Source of the DNA: Desertivirga brevis
GTDB lineage: Bacteria > Bacteroidota > Bacteroidia > Sphingobacteriales > Sphingobacteriaceae
Direction of reading: 5' to 3'
Assembly: GCF_017355835.1 (NCBI RefSeq)
Contig: NZ_JAFEWF010000009.1
Coordinates: 332,478 to 396,477 of the forward strand
DNA: 64,000 bases
Under the pieces are notes generated by a model, which worked only from the letters and a program-made list of their open reading frames with translations, did not search any database and was not told where the DNA came from. Made by a program: the position numbers and the translations under genes. Below are positions 42,708 through 52,556 of this stretch, piece after piece (the stretch's first letter is position 1; every line of letters starts with the position of its first letter).

Positions 42708-44366
42708 ATGAAAACTTATTGTATAACTCTCTTACTGTTTATTTTATTTTTAGTTACTGGATGCCAGCATTACGGTAATTCAGATATTCTGCTTCAGATC
42801 GGCGATTATAAGCTAAGTGCTGCCGAATACGAATTGATAAGTAATAATCCAATGTATAAAGATCCAATTAGTAAAAGGGAGTTGGAAAATAAGCTGATAG
42901 AAAATGGCTATGTTCTTGCCTATGCATTAGAGAACAAATATGACACCATTGCGCTTTTAAAGAAAAGGTTAAATTTCTTGATACGTGCATATTCAGCTAA
43001 GGTGGATGGCTTCGTTTGGAATAAAAAAGTAAAGCCACTATTAAATGTTAGCACAGCAGATGTTGAAAGAGCACTATTCAAAAGGAGACAGGAGTACCAG
43101 TTTGAAATTATATCCTTCCCGGATAAAGCTACCCTTAATAAGTGTCTGACAGAAGGTGTCGGTTTGAAATCAGAAAAGGAATTTCTCAGCTTAAAACAAG
43201 TCTGCCGTTCTAATCCTCTTGTTCGTACTTTTAAATTCAAAAGCCTATATCCTTTTAATCCTTTAGGGATAGCGGCGGATGATTTGGCAAACGCTAATAA
43301 GGGAGATGTTTTGGGACCTATTGAAACGCTTCAAGGTTTGGTAATCATTCATATTGAAGATATCACGGGACGACCGCAAGTTCATAGTAAAGAGGAGACC
43401 GCAGAAACAGAAAGTGCTCTTATTCATAGCTTGAAAGATAGGTATATAATGGAGAGCCAGAAAAAGATTCTAATTAAAGCTAATCCTAAGATGCATGTTA
43501 ATGCTATTAACGAAATGGCGTCGAAAGCAGTCCTGGGAAAAAAAGAGTGGCCGGAATTGAACAGGAGTCTGGTACTAATGGAGTATTCTTTTCATGATAC
43601 AAGACACCAATTTACTACTGAGGATTTTTTGGAGTATGTAAACTTAGAGCCGGTGCTTGTAGGTTCTTTTGCCAGCGTTAGTGACCTGACCGAGATGCTA
43701 AAGGGTTATATAATAGAGGAATATCTTTACGAGGAGGCGAAAAGCTTGAATATGGAAAGTGATGAGGGTTTTCGGTGTTTGCGAAAGCAATATGAGCAAT
43801 CAATCTTTTGTTCATATTATAATGAAAAACATATTAGTCCTTTTATATCAGTTAACCAGCACGAACTCAGAAAATGGTACAAAGAGCATCCCAGTTTTTC
43901 TTTGGGATTTTCAAAGGCGATTGTAGATATATATAAATTTAGTAATAGAGAGCATGCAATGGATGGTTGGGGAAAGTTAGCGGGGCCTAATAGGCAGGAG
44001 AATTTGTCCCCCCAATTTTCTCCTAGAAGTTTAGTAGGGTTAATTTCGGTGGATAAAGGTAAAGAAATAAGTATTCTGGATTGCACGCAAAGCCCGTATC
44101 TGATACGATATTTATTGGATGGCCAGAAAGGCGAGTTATTACATCCTATTGATACAATAGAGCAGAGTTGGATTGTACATATTCAGAGTAAAGTTGGCTC
44201 AACGTTATTGCCATTTAAATATGTGAATGCTAAGATAGAAAACCAGCTTCAAGCTGAAAAAGAAATAAGGATTCGAAATGAATCGCTTGCGGTATTAAAA
44301 GGTAAATTTCGAGTTAAAGAAAATCACCTAGAGGACTATGAAAAGACAAGGGAATTGAAGTTCTAG
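42708..44366 (+). CDS. Lipoprotein with parvulin-like (SurA/PrsA-type) peptidyl-prolyl isomerase regions
   Basis: 552 residues. The lipobox is LFLVTGC (Cys about 19). The N-terminal SurA-type helical region is followed by a parvulin-like stretch (about 140-220: VGLKSEKEFLSLKQVC, GDVLGPIETLQGLVIIHIED) and a second diverged one (about 390-490: ELLHPIDTIEQSWIVHIQSK). The GPI...G..I..I pattern is the best-conserved parvulin signal. It is probably a periplasmic chaperone anchored to a membrane. Whether the isomerase active site is complete cannot be told. It is a single gene. Confidence 0.75.
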   Translation: MKTYCITLLLFILFLVTGCQHYGNSDILLQIGDYKLSAAEYELISNNPMYKDPISKRELENKLIENGYVLAYALENKYDTIALLKKRLNFLIRAYSAKVDGFVWNKKVKPLLNVSTADVERALFKRRQEYQFEIISFPDKATLNKCLTEGVGLKSEKEFLSLKQVCRSNPLVRTFKFKSLYPFNPLGIAADDLANANKGDVLGPIETLQGLVIIHIEDITGRPQVHSKEETAETESALIHSLKDRYIMESQKKILIKANPKMHVNAINEMASKAVLGKKEWPELNRSLVLMEYSFHDTRHQFTTEDFLEYVNLEPVLVGSFASVSDLTEMLKGYIIEEYLYEEAKSLNMESDEGFRCLRKQYEQSIFCSYYNEKHISPFISVNQHELRKWYKEHPSFSLGFSKAIVDIYKFSNREHAMDGWGKLAGPNRQENLSPQFSPRSLVGLISVDKGKEISILDCTQSPYLIRYLLDGQKGELLHPIDTIEQSWIVHIQSKVGSTLLPFKYVNAKIENQLQAEKEIRIRNESLAVLKGKFRVKENHLEDYEKTRELKF

Positions 44367-44820
44367 ACCTAAATGAAGCACACCAGCTGTACTGGACCAC
44401 CTAGAGTTCTATAAGCTGGTATGGAAGAAGAAACTATTCAAATAACAAGGAGGAACATTAAGCTAGGTTAAATCGATGCTTTCGCTTAATGGTGCTAGAA
44501 TTTAACGTTCTATTCATTCAAATACAAAGCGACCATATAAGGAGAGGGGATATTATCAAAATCTGATTTTTAAAGCTTTATTATTCAAAAATCTTAAATT
44601 TTAACATTAATCTCCTATTCTTTAACAAATCAGCACCCTGACCTCTGTATAACTAAAGATATTAGTGATCTGGCATTCTCTTTTTAAAGTACAGAATTGG
44701 ACTCGTGCAGTTCTGTTTTTAAATTCTAAGAATTATCAGAAATAACTGGAAGGGAAAAGAGACCTCATTCTGACGAACTAACTATCAATTACCGAAATAA
44801 ATTGACAAAATATCTTTCGT
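44367..44820. other. Intergenic, nothing recognised
   Basis: 454 nt. The first 100 nt contain a short coding-looking stretch (NEAHQLYWTT before a stop), too short to assign. No hairpin of note. Confidence 0.45.
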
Positions 44821-46041
44821 ATGATGTTGAAATTGGAATTCCTCTTTTTTAGTTTTCTTTTATTTGTTTTCGAAGCACCTTCATTTCAGGAGGAGGCTGA
44901 CCGTTTGAATGTTAATAGTTACACTTTACAAAATACGCCTGCTGCATCTTTCATTTCTCAACTTTCTGCGGAAAGAAGTTTTTGGAATAAGCCAAGGGGA
45001 CTAGAGGGTAAGCCGGATAACTTTGCCGCCTCAATTAGTACTGTTTACACTGATCCGGATCCATTTTTTGATCCTTTAGATTTAGAAACAAACAGTGCAG
45101 CCGTTTATCCGTCTGAAGCACCTATCCCTGTCATTTCAGATAGTAGTCAGTATTTTAAAACTGTATGCAGTCTTTCCCTGGTATCCATTCTGTTGCTGGG
45201 TTCGCTTCTGTGGTGGAGATGGAGGGTGGCAATTCAGAAACTGGAAACACAATTTATTTCAGAGCAGGAGCGGCTAAAGGTGCTCCAAAAGATGGAGCAG
45301 GAACGAAGAGATGCCGAATGGCAACGTAAGTTAAATAACGAAAAGCTTGAATTCCTGAAGGATTTGAGCCAGGAGCTTCGAATCCAGGTCTCACTGATTT
45401 TATCGCCTGTTGATCAATTATTGCTAAGGGAGACCAATGGAAGTAAATCCGTTCATTTAAGAATGATACGGAGGAATGTAGCCTGCCTTCTGGATGTTGT
45501 AAACCAATCGTCTGACAAAAAAAATATCGGGAACAAAGAGTTGAAATTAAATCCCGCTGAGGGAGATTTTGTCGCATTGGTTCGCAACCTGGTGGATTAT
45601 TATCGGGAGGGTGCGGCAAGGAAGCAAATAAACCTTCAGTTTCGCAGCTCTTTCAAATGCTACTTTGGTGCCTTTGATTATGAAAAAGTTGAATGGGCTG
45701 TTTCTAACATCATTTCAAGTACCCTAAAAGGCAAACGAAATGAGGGAACTGTGAAAATCGAGATTGAGAGAGATTGTGCGAGAACAGGCCTCATCCTTCG
45801 GATTACCGACACGAGGATGGATAAAGAAGAAGAGGTAGGGGGACTTGACAGTTTTCCCCGATCGGATATCAATTCTGCTTTCCTGAATTCTAGAAACAGG
45901 TGGGGACTTTCTGTTGCCAGGGAATTTATAGGGATGCACGGAGGAACTATTGATTTGGAGAGTATTGCTGGAGTAAATACGAAATATTCTGTTTATCTCC
46001 CCTTAGAACGCATTGACCGATTGCAAACAATACTTCTTTGA
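44821..46041 (+). CDS. Membrane-bound histidine kinase-like protein lacking the phosphoacceptor His
   Basis: 406 residues. It has an N-terminal signal or membrane segment (about 5-19), a periplasmic or linker part with no known sensor domain, a second membrane segment at about 115-135 (SLSLVSILLLGSLLWW) and then a kinase-like region. The H-box reads FLKDLSQELRIQVSLIL, with Gln184 where the phosphorylated His should be. The N-box WAVSNIISSTLKG has Ser for the key Asn, and the G1 box DTR replaces DTG. The G2 part WGLSVAREFIGMHGG is kept. It resembles the kinase half of the hybrid two-component (HTCS) proteins of Bacteroidetes, without propeller, receiver or HTH. Confidence 0.85.
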   Translation: MMLKLEFLFFSFLLFVFEAPSFQEEADRLNVNSYTLQNTPAASFISQLSAERSFWNKPRGLEGKPDNFAASISTVYTDPDPFFDPLDLETNSAAVYPSEAPIPVISDSSQYFKTVCSLSLVSILLLGSLLWWRWRVAIQKLETQFISEQERLKVLQKMEQERRDAEWQRKLNNEKLEFLKDLSQELRIQVSLILSPVDQLLLRETNGSKSVHLRMIRRNVACLLDVVNQSSDKKNIGNKELKLNPAEGDFVALVRNLVDYYREGAARKQINLQFRSSFKCYFGAFDYEKVEWAVSNIISSTLKGKRNEGTVKIEIERDCARTGLILRITDTRMDKEEEVGGLDSFPRSDINSAFLNSRNRWGLSVAREFIGMHGGTIDLESIAGVNTKYSVYLPLERIDRLQTILL

Positions 46042-46112
46042 TTTCAATTTATAATGTTTCGCCTTTGCTACTATTTATAGGGTAGTTTGAAGGAATTTAG
46101 TTGCATATTTTT

Positions 46113-48494
46113 TCAATTCTTGCTGAAATTTTTTCTGTTAACGTTAAATTCCGCTATTTGCGATCCAGCGTGGCCATCTTTTGATAATGCCTGCACTACA
46201 ACATAATACTTTCCGGGTAAATCTGATGTGAAAAAGTTTATGGTAGAGAAACCCTCTTTACTCGTTTCGTTGTCTGCTTTCCAGAATAAGGTAGTGCGAT
46301 AATCAGGAATGCGGGAGGTTATTTCTGAATCCCCTTCATACATTGGGGAATAAAACTCTCTTTGGCTCTGTAATCCCTCATAGTCCATGGCTGTAGCGTG
46401 GGAAGGCAATTCTAAACCACCCAGGTCTCCAGCGTAAGTACGGAAACTGGCTACTCCGGCAAAAACATTATTCCCATAGGTAAATCCGCTTGTAACCACC
46501 TCTAATTGCTTAACTTTTAAGGGATCATATTTTATAAGGGTCGTACCTCCATCAAATACCGGCAATCCATCTATAAGGATTAAGGGAGAGGATGAGTGAA
46601 ATTCATTTCTTTCTGTGTCAAAAACACTTAAGTGGTAATCCTTTTTTCGTACACCTACGTTAATTTCTGATACATACTCGCGCAAAACCTCCTCCATCGT
46701 TTTAAACCTGACAAAGTTATCCAGTTTGTACACCTTCTCCGGTCTCTGGTAAAAAGCCGAAGAATCCACAGGGAGAAGATATTGCTTGTTAAGCAGCTTG
46801 CCTCTGAAAGCATTATTAACTTGCATTGCAATGCTTCGTTGAAGGAGGTCGTCAGCCGAATCCCTGAAATCATACTGGCCGCATATATAGTCTGAAAAAC
46901 TCGAAGAAAATGCTGAGTTTACCTCTATATGTGCAAGACTATCTTTGCGGGGATCAGTTTGCACGACAATTCCCGAAGAACTATTAAAAAAATCCCTTGT
47001 ATAGAAACTGATCTCTCCAGCCTTATTTGAATAACTTGTATAAAGCTGTATTCGTTGACCGGGAATTGAAAGAAATGCGTTGCGGCCAGTAAGGGGTTGC
47101 TTTGAATTTCTATCCAGGATCCGTCCAGTTATGATATGCCCTTGCGGCTCTGGTAAAAATTTAAGATCAGCTTTCCTCTCTTGTAAAACATCTTCCCATT
47201 TGAATCGTCTCCAACCATGAGTCAGCATCAAATAATCTATCGCCTCTTCAGAATAGTTCTTCAAATATGACTGGGCGTTCTGCACCCTTCCCTTCAGTTC
47301 TGATGTTAACCAAAGGCTGGTGAATATGTCTTCATCCTGAACATCGATTGAATCAACCTTATAAACAGCGAGGGAAAATTTGGCATTTAAAGGTTTGCCT
47401 CCTGCTGTTTCCCGCACTTCCACCCTTACTTTTTCCCTCGTATAATAGTCTTTTTTACTAGTTAGGACATCAATTTCAGCTGTTTCAATAGGCTTTTTAA
47501 AGTATAATCGTTCGCAAAGCGGCTGTTGCGCAGAGTTCCAAAGAGTTAAATGAGATATGCCTTCGCCTAAAAGCTTAAAGGGAACTTTGAAACCCTCAGA
47601 TATGCTTTTAGCGTTTAAACTGTGAGTAAATACAGTGTGATGACCAGAATGAACAAAAAGAGTATAGCTGCCTTCGCTCTCCAGGTTTGACTGAACTGAT
47701 ACATTTAAGATGGAGTCGGACGCGAAGGTGGTCGACATCACAGCCCCTCTTGCATATATCCGTGGAAACTGTCCAAAAAAGGGCTTTTCATTTACCGGTG
47801 TAATTGACACTTTATAATCCTGTAATTGACTGGGTTCGAAGTGAAAAGTACCTAAGCCATCCCTCGATGGACTAAACCTTGCTACTGTATCTCCTGATGT
47901 GTTTACAATGCAGCCGCGGAAGTTAAAACTTTTACCCTCGCTATCAACTGCCTTAAATGCTACCTTGCTTTTCATACCCAACACGAGGTTACCGCCTTCA
48001 GGAAAAAACTGTACCCCGTATTTCTTTTTGACTTCTGTTACCTGAGTCTCCTCCTTCTTTAAAGAGTTATAAATAGCAAGGCCTTTATGAAAGTAGTAGG
48101 ACGGATCGAAATTCTTCATCCAACTGGTATAACATCTCAGGGTATACGCCCCTGAAGTAAGAGTTACAGGTATATATAGAGAACCAGAACCATTTGTTAA
48201 CTCAATCTTTGACTGAAGCACAGCTGTATTTTCCCTATCTAAAACTTCAATGTAAGCAACTTTACTATAACTTATCGGACGGTTTGTGTAAGCTTCCATG
48301 TTGTAAATCTTAAACCATATGATCTCGCCCGCCATGTATGAATTCTTATCGGTATGGACATAGATCTTCTCCTGAAAATTATTTTTGAGATACGTGTCGA
48401 ACTTATGCTTTATCGACGTAGAATCAACCGTTTGAGCACATACAAAAGACTGAATTAGTATCCAGATTAATAAGAAAGTTAATGCATTCCTCAT
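46113..48494 (-). CDS. Secreted MG2/plug-domain protein (TonB-receptor-related, carboxypeptidase-like)
   Basis: 793 residues with a signal peptide (cut near FVCAQ, about 21). The beginning, EKIYVHTDKNSYMAGEIIWFKIYN, is the MG2/A2M-type beta-sandwich typical of this family, and LTNGSGSLYIPVTLTSGAYTLRCY follows. The C-terminal third contains a TonB-plug-like segment with LILIDGLPVFDGGTTLIKYDPLKVKQLEVV. No beta-barrel follows, so it is not a transporter by itself. Such proteins are encoded beside DUF4249 lipoproteins, as here (gap 70 nt). A role in envelope protein or peptide export or processing is suspected, not known. Confidence 0.83.
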   Translation of the reverse strand: MRNALTFLLIWILIQSFVCAQTVDSTSIKHKFDTYLKNNFQEKIYVHTDKNSYMAGEIIWFKIYNMEAYTNRPISYSKVAYIEVLDRENTAVLQSKIELTNGSGSLYIPVTLTSGAYTLRCYTSWMKNFDPSYYFHKGLAIYNSLKKEETQVTEVKKKYGVQFFPEGGNLVLGMKSKVAFKAVDSEGKSFNFRGCIVNTSGDTVARFSPSRDGLGTFHFEPSQLQDYKVSITPVNEKPFFGQFPRIYARGAVMSTTFASDSILNVSVQSNLESEGSYTLFVHSGHHTVFTHSLNAKSISEGFKVPFKLLGEGISHLTLWNSAQQPLCERLYFKKPIETAEIDVLTSKKDYYTREKVRVEVRETAGGKPLNAKFSLAVYKVDSIDVQDEDIFTSLWLTSELKGRVQNAQSYLKNYSEEAIDYLMLTHGWRRFKWEDVLQERKADLKFLPEPQGHIITGRILDRNSKQPLTGRNAFLSIPGQRIQLYTSYSNKAGEISFYTRDFFNSSSGIVVQTDPRKDSLAHIEVNSAFSSSFSDYICGQYDFRDSADDLLQRSIAMQVNNAFRGKLLNKQYLLPVDSSAFYQRPEKVYKLDNFVRFKTMEEVLREYVSEINVGVRKKDYHLSVFDTERNEFHSSSPLILIDGLPVFDGGTTLIKYDPLKVKQLEVVTSGFTYGNNVFAGVASFRTYAGDLGGLELPSHATAMDYEGLQSQREFYSPMYEGDSEITSRIPDYRTTLFWKADNETSKEGFSTINFFTSDLPGKYYVVVQALSKDGHAGSQIAEFNVNRKNFSKN

Positions 48495-48564
48495 GGTATT
48501 TGAGTGTATTTATTTTGTTCAAATGATTTTGTATAGGTCCTGGTCTGAAAGAGATACGTTGAAT

Positions 48565-49677
48565 TTACTCCGGCCAGTAGTCAGGCTTCACATTGGTTCC
48601 ACGCAATCTGCAGTCTATACACTGCTCTCTGCTCATCACGACATGGGTGTACCCGGCATAATCCCTTATCAGGTAGCCCCCCATGGTATATAGTAACACA
48701 CTGTCGAGACGAACCCTTTTTGATTCACATTCCTCTTCTCTGGATAACCACTCGGTTAATCTGTCACGTTTGTTAATGAAAAATCTCTTTTCTGTTACAG
48801 TTCCCGCGCTAATCCATCCCATAACGAGTTCTTCCGGGTTGGTGATACAGGCAAGATTGCCTTTAAGCTCGGAAGGTTGAGGGTCAAAAATGCTTCCAAT
48901 TTTCTCTGTATTCTTCTTCATATTTTCAAGATACTGATACCCCTCACGAGTATGGGTATACTGCTTTACCAGAATACTATATAACTCTCTTAACTTGATC
49001 GAATTACCCTTTACAAAAGCCAGGGACGCCTGGGAAACTCGGTCTTCAGTTAGGCGCTCAGTCGAGTTTAGCAGTATCTCTGAAGAGTTGTCTCCCTGCC
49101 AGCAACGGTTAATATTAATACTTTGGTCGCGAGGAACAATTTCTCCGCTCTTGTATTCCACATACGAATAAAAGGCTGTTGTTATTTCCCATGTTTCCTC
49201 GTAGCTCCATGAATAGTACCTTGCTTTGTTTGAACTATCATGGGTACTGATATATAACTTAAATCCCTCATTCTCTATTCTACGACTGATACTGTCGATT
49301 TCGGGTGTTTGCTTACTCTCCAAAAAGTCTGTTTGGTAAACCTTACCATTATTCGTGGTAATTTTAATTCGGTAACTCTGGTTAACGTTTAATTCAGTGG
49401 TTACCAGCAGACAGTCGCCTTTCTCACTGGTAGTCCCCCAGATTACCGTGCCCAGATTATCCTGCACTTCTATTCTCGCATTCGCTTCGGGAATTCGGGA
49501 TTGCCAGTCTTTTAAGTCTCCGGTACGACTAAGAATGAAAGTTGTCGAGTCGCCAATATTTAGGTATCCCTCCACCACCAGAAGGTTTTTAAATTGTGCT
49601 TCCACTTCGGGATTGAAAGGTTTTCTGCAAGCACTGCAAATAAAAAATAAAATGAAAAGAGCTATTTCCGATCTCAT
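48565..49677 (-). CDS. DUF4249 lipoprotein
   Basis: 370 residues with a lipobox (FFICSAC, Cys about 16). EAQFKNLLVVEGYLNIGDST and LSRTGDLKDWQSRIPEANA are the start of the DUF4249 family, with an extracellular beta-sandwich. Four Cys in the C-terminal part (REECES, REQCIDCRL) are conserved in many members. It is co-transcribed with the MG2/plug protein downstream on the minus strand. In Bacteroidetes these two families are a frequent pair. The function is unknown. Confidence 0.88.
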   Translation of the reverse strand: MRSEIALFILFFICSACRKPFNPEVEAQFKNLLVVEGYLNIGDSTTFILSRTGDLKDWQSRIPEANARIEVQDNLGTVIWGTTSEKGDCLLVTTELNVNQSYRIKITTNNGKVYQTDFLESKQTPEIDSISRRIENEGFKLYISTHDSSNKARYYSWSYEETWEITTAFYSYVEYKSGEIVPRDQSININRCWQGDNSSEILLNSTERLTEDRVSQASLAFVKGNSIKLRELYSILVKQYTHTREGYQYLENMKKNTEKIGSIFDPQPSELKGNLACITNPEELVMGWISAGTVTEKRFFINKRDRLTEWLSREEECESKRVRLDSVLLYTMGGYLIRDYAGYTHVVMSREQCIDCRLRGTNVKPDYWPE

Positions 49678-50354
49678 TTGAAACGAATCTTATAATTTAC
49701 AAATCGAATAGCTGTACCGAAAATAGACAGCTTACCTGTTAACAATCTTGTTCTCTTTGCTGAAGAAAGTTCCGAAGGAATGTTCCGTTAAATTGTATAA
49801 TGCGAGGTCCAGAAATTATGATTTAACTGTTTAACTCTATGTTGTTCCAAACATCTGGTAATATCGGAAATCCGCGGAATACGAGTTTGATTTCTCTTTG
49901 GGGACAACCGTCGCTGTCCACTCACAGAAAAATCGATGTTTTGATAGTGTTTTTCCTTTCATAAAGTAGGTTTTGTATAAGGAACCGGTAAATAAGGAGC
50001 AGAATTATTTGGTGTTCTTTGAATAATCTATTTATACTTTCGCAATTATTGCAGCTATTCAAGGTCAAAACTATTACATGTATGAATAATGAGATGGCAC
50101 AAATGTTAAAATATGTAGAACATATGTGAGCGGCTTTAACTGGACAGTTGACAGCAGCCTTTCAAGATTTCCCATAAGGATATTCACTATTGTCGATCTT
50201 TAAATACCCTACGCAGTAATATATGAGGTACTGAATTGAGCAGTATAAAAAGTGAATTCTTTTTTACCGGAACGAATTTCATGATAGCACATTAATACCG
50301 TAAAATCGGATAGTTTTTTCATTGATCCAACCATCCATTGAGAGTTGATTTTAA
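49678..50354. other. Intergenic, AT-rich
   Basis: 677 nt upstream of the DUF4249 gene and before the interrupted ORF. No protein gene and no tRNA was found; it may hold the DUF4249 promoter. Confidence 0.45.
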
Positions 50355-50375
50355 TTAGGTTTGCCGCACTCGCTT

Positions 50376-50645
50376 ATGGTTAAAGAAAAAGAGGCAAAAG
50401 CATTAGTCAGCGGAGAATGGGAGCCTATAAGACAAAGGAAAACTCTAATTCATAAAGGCTGCCCGCCAAATAATGAGTTAACTTAGGTTTATACTATCTA
50501 TGTTCTAAAACCTATTAACCTGATCGAGGCCTTGGATAACGTTCTCGGACCGGAGAATATCAGTAATTTCCGTATCAGTGGCGGTGATTTTGCTATTGGA
50601 AGCAAAGGCGTCCGCATTTTGAATACGGAATGCTTTTTTGGATGA
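50376..50645 (+). pseudogene. Short ORF interrupted by one in-frame amber codon
   Basis: From ATG 50376 the frame reads MVKEKEAKALVSGEWEPIRQ and stops at TAG 50484-50486, then continues in the same frame as VYTIYVLKPINLIEALDNVL, GPENISNFRISGGDFAIGSK, GVRILNTECFFG to a TGA at 50643. Both halves look coding, and with the single codon read through there would be 89 residues. The family is unrecognised. A point mutation or readthrough are both possible. Confidence 0.5.
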
Positions 50646-50713
50646 TTATTACGGGTATCGTGAGTCACATTTTAAGTAGGAATCCTATGGTAGACAGTGA
50701 CTAAACGGTTAGA

Positions 50714-50738
50714 AGGTGCTGGACTTATTCCAGCACCT
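50714..50738 (-). terminator. Hairpin downstream of the GH30 gene
   Basis: A perfect 10-bp stem AGGTGCTGGA / TCCAGCACCT with a 5-nt loop, 86 nt past the GH30 stop (minus strand). The tail is not T-rich, so it may be a weak terminator. Confidence 0.5.
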
Positions 50739-50823
50739 GAATCGATAGCAAAAGGACCAATGCTATTATCTTTCTTCCCTGAATTTAGGGCTCTAAATAT
50801 TCTTCTTATTCTTTGAGAGCATT

Positions 50824-52395
50824 CTAGTTTAAAATAATTGTTGTCACGGAACGTGGCTCCAGGATTATTGACGGTGTTACTTTTTTTACTGGTGATGCTT
50901 CAAGGTCAGAACCAGCTGAAGTTGTATACGTGCGGTAGGTTTTTAGGGCTCCGAAGTTGCTTGCATTAAGCTTAACAGGCCGCGACTGCCCTGTATAATT
51001 AATTGCTACCATCACCAATTTATCCTTACCACCTGTGTACGCGGTTACCATTAGATCCTGCGCTTGTTTAAGTTCGGGCATATTATCACTTCGTGAAATA
51101 CTAACACGTTTCATTCCCGGACGAATGAAGCGACTGTAATTTCCCAACGCCCACAAATTTTTGGTAATAGCGAACTCGCCGTCCGTGTGATCCTTATTCG
51201 GACGTAGGGCCATAAGATAATACTGTGTATCAAATTCAGCGCTACCCGGCTCATAAACGTTCCACAACTGCCATGCGGCAGCGTTGCCAATAGCAATATC
51301 ATGATGAATAACTTTTGCCAGGAACAGCGCACAATCTATTGCACTGCGCCTTTGTTTTGTTCCCTCCCTAAATCCGTCGGTAAGCATACAGTATTCTGAC
51401 ATCCAATAATCAACCCCATATTTCTTCACGGTATCTGCCAGGTGTTTGCGCACATTTACCAAGGCGCTATCGCTGTCATCAGTGAAGTAGCTATGTCCCG
51501 CTACTACCTTTGGTACTAATTTTAGCTTCGAAAAACTGTATTTGCCAGTATCAGTATAGAAATTTTGTATCTGCCTTGATGCTAACTCATTTTCCCCATA
51601 CAAGTGAGTAAGCTTACCTGCTTCGGTTGTTAATATTTTAGTGTTAAGCTTTTTCGTCAGCAGGGAGTTGTTAACGAGCGTGATGATTTTACTGATTTCT
51701 TCATTAGTCCATGGACTGCCTTCCTGATTTGCCGCATTTGCTTTAAATGACCAATCCCATTGCGGTTCATTAACAGGGCTTAAGTAATTAAAATGCACTC
51801 CTTCCTTACTGAAATGATTTACCACCTCGGTCAGAAAGTCTGCAAACGCTTCGTATTTATCTGGCTTCAAATTACTTTTAAAATCTTTTTCCGTCTTAAA
51901 TCCACGTCCGTTTTGTGTGAACTGCACCGGAGGAGTATTTGAAAAGGCAATGAGATTTTCCACTCCATAGCTTTTAGCTTTTTTCATAAACCACATATAA
52001 CCCGACTGCTTGTTCCAGTCATATGTTCCGTCGGGAGCGAGGAAGGATTCAACTCTTTTTCGAAAGTCAGTAATGCCGCTGCTGTCACCCTGTTCTGTAG
52101 TACCACCTCCAATATTAAAACGCCAGGCGGACAGTCCTATACCTTTCGGGTTTCCATTGCTGTCGAAGCTGCGGCTGAATAAGAGCTCAGCTATTTTTTC
52201 ACGTTTCGCGTCGGGCCAGTGTTTCCCTATTCCCTCTGAAAACCAGGCTCCTGAAGCACCAATATTATCTATGGTTTGCACTTTGTTTTTTGCATCAATG
52301 TTTATTGTCAGTTCCTTTTGGGGCTGAATCTGCGCCTGTGAGCCAAGGAAAAGACAGGTAGCAGATAACGTTGTATAAAATGTTTTAAAATTCAT
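50824..52395 (-). CDS. Secreted GH30-family glycoside hydrolase (beta-1,6-galactanase-like)
   Basis: 523 residues with a signal peptide (about 1-21, ending SQAQ). IDNIGASGAWFSEGIGKHWP and the NIGGGTTEQGDSS motif are typical of GH30. The acid/base Glu210 lies in SPVNEPQWDW and the nucleophile Glu334 in YWMSEYCML. The C-terminal beta-domain ends PRSVTTIILN. The closest recalled relatives are the endo-beta-1,6-galactanase-type GH30 enzymes of Bacteroidetes, but glucosidase or xylanase activity cannot be excluded. It is the last gene of the SusC-SusD-GH30 operon, after the hairpin at 52432-52457. Confidence 0.85.
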   Translation of the reverse strand: MNFKTFYTTLSATCLFLGSQAQIQPQKELTINIDAKNKVQTIDNIGASGAWFSEGIGKHWPDAKREKIAELLFSRSFDSNGNPKGIGLSAWRFNIGGGTTEQGDSSGITDFRKRVESFLAPDGTYDWNKQSGYMWFMKKAKSYGVENLIAFSNTPPVQFTQNGRGFKTEKDFKSNLKPDKYEAFADFLTEVVNHFSKEGVHFNYLSPVNEPQWDWSFKANAANQEGSPWTNEEISKIITLVNNSLLTKKLNTKILTTEAGKLTHLYGENELASRQIQNFYTDTGKYSFSKLKLVPKVVAGHSYFTDDSDSALVNVRKHLADTVKKYGVDYWMSEYCMLTDGFREGTKQRRSAIDCALFLAKVIHHDIAIGNAAAWQLWNVYEPGSAEFDTQYYLMALRPNKDHTDGEFAITKNLWALGNYSRFIRPGMKRVSISRSDNMPELKQAQDLMVTAYTGGKDKLVMVAINYTGQSRPVKLNASNFGALKTYRTYTTSAGSDLEASPVKKVTPSIILEPRSVTTIILN

Positions 52396-52431
52396 GTTTT
52401 AGATTAATAGCTTTAAATAGTTTCATGCAAA

Positions 52432-52457
52432 CAGGAATAAAGAAAACTTTATTCCTG
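52432..52457 (-). terminator. Hairpin between susD and the GH30 gene
   Basis: An 11-bp perfect stem CAGGAATAAAG / CTTTATTCCTG with an AAAA loop (TTTT on the minus strand), followed on the minus strand by TTTGC. It lies 99 nt past the susD stop and could lower expression of the GH30 gene relative to susCD. Confidence 0.5.
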
Positions 52458-52556
52458 TCGTCTTTGCTAACTTTGCATTATAAGGACGAATCTTTAATCC
52501 CTCGTCCTTTTAGTCTGATGGTATGATTAATAGTACCGCTCAAAAGTGTACTCAAT

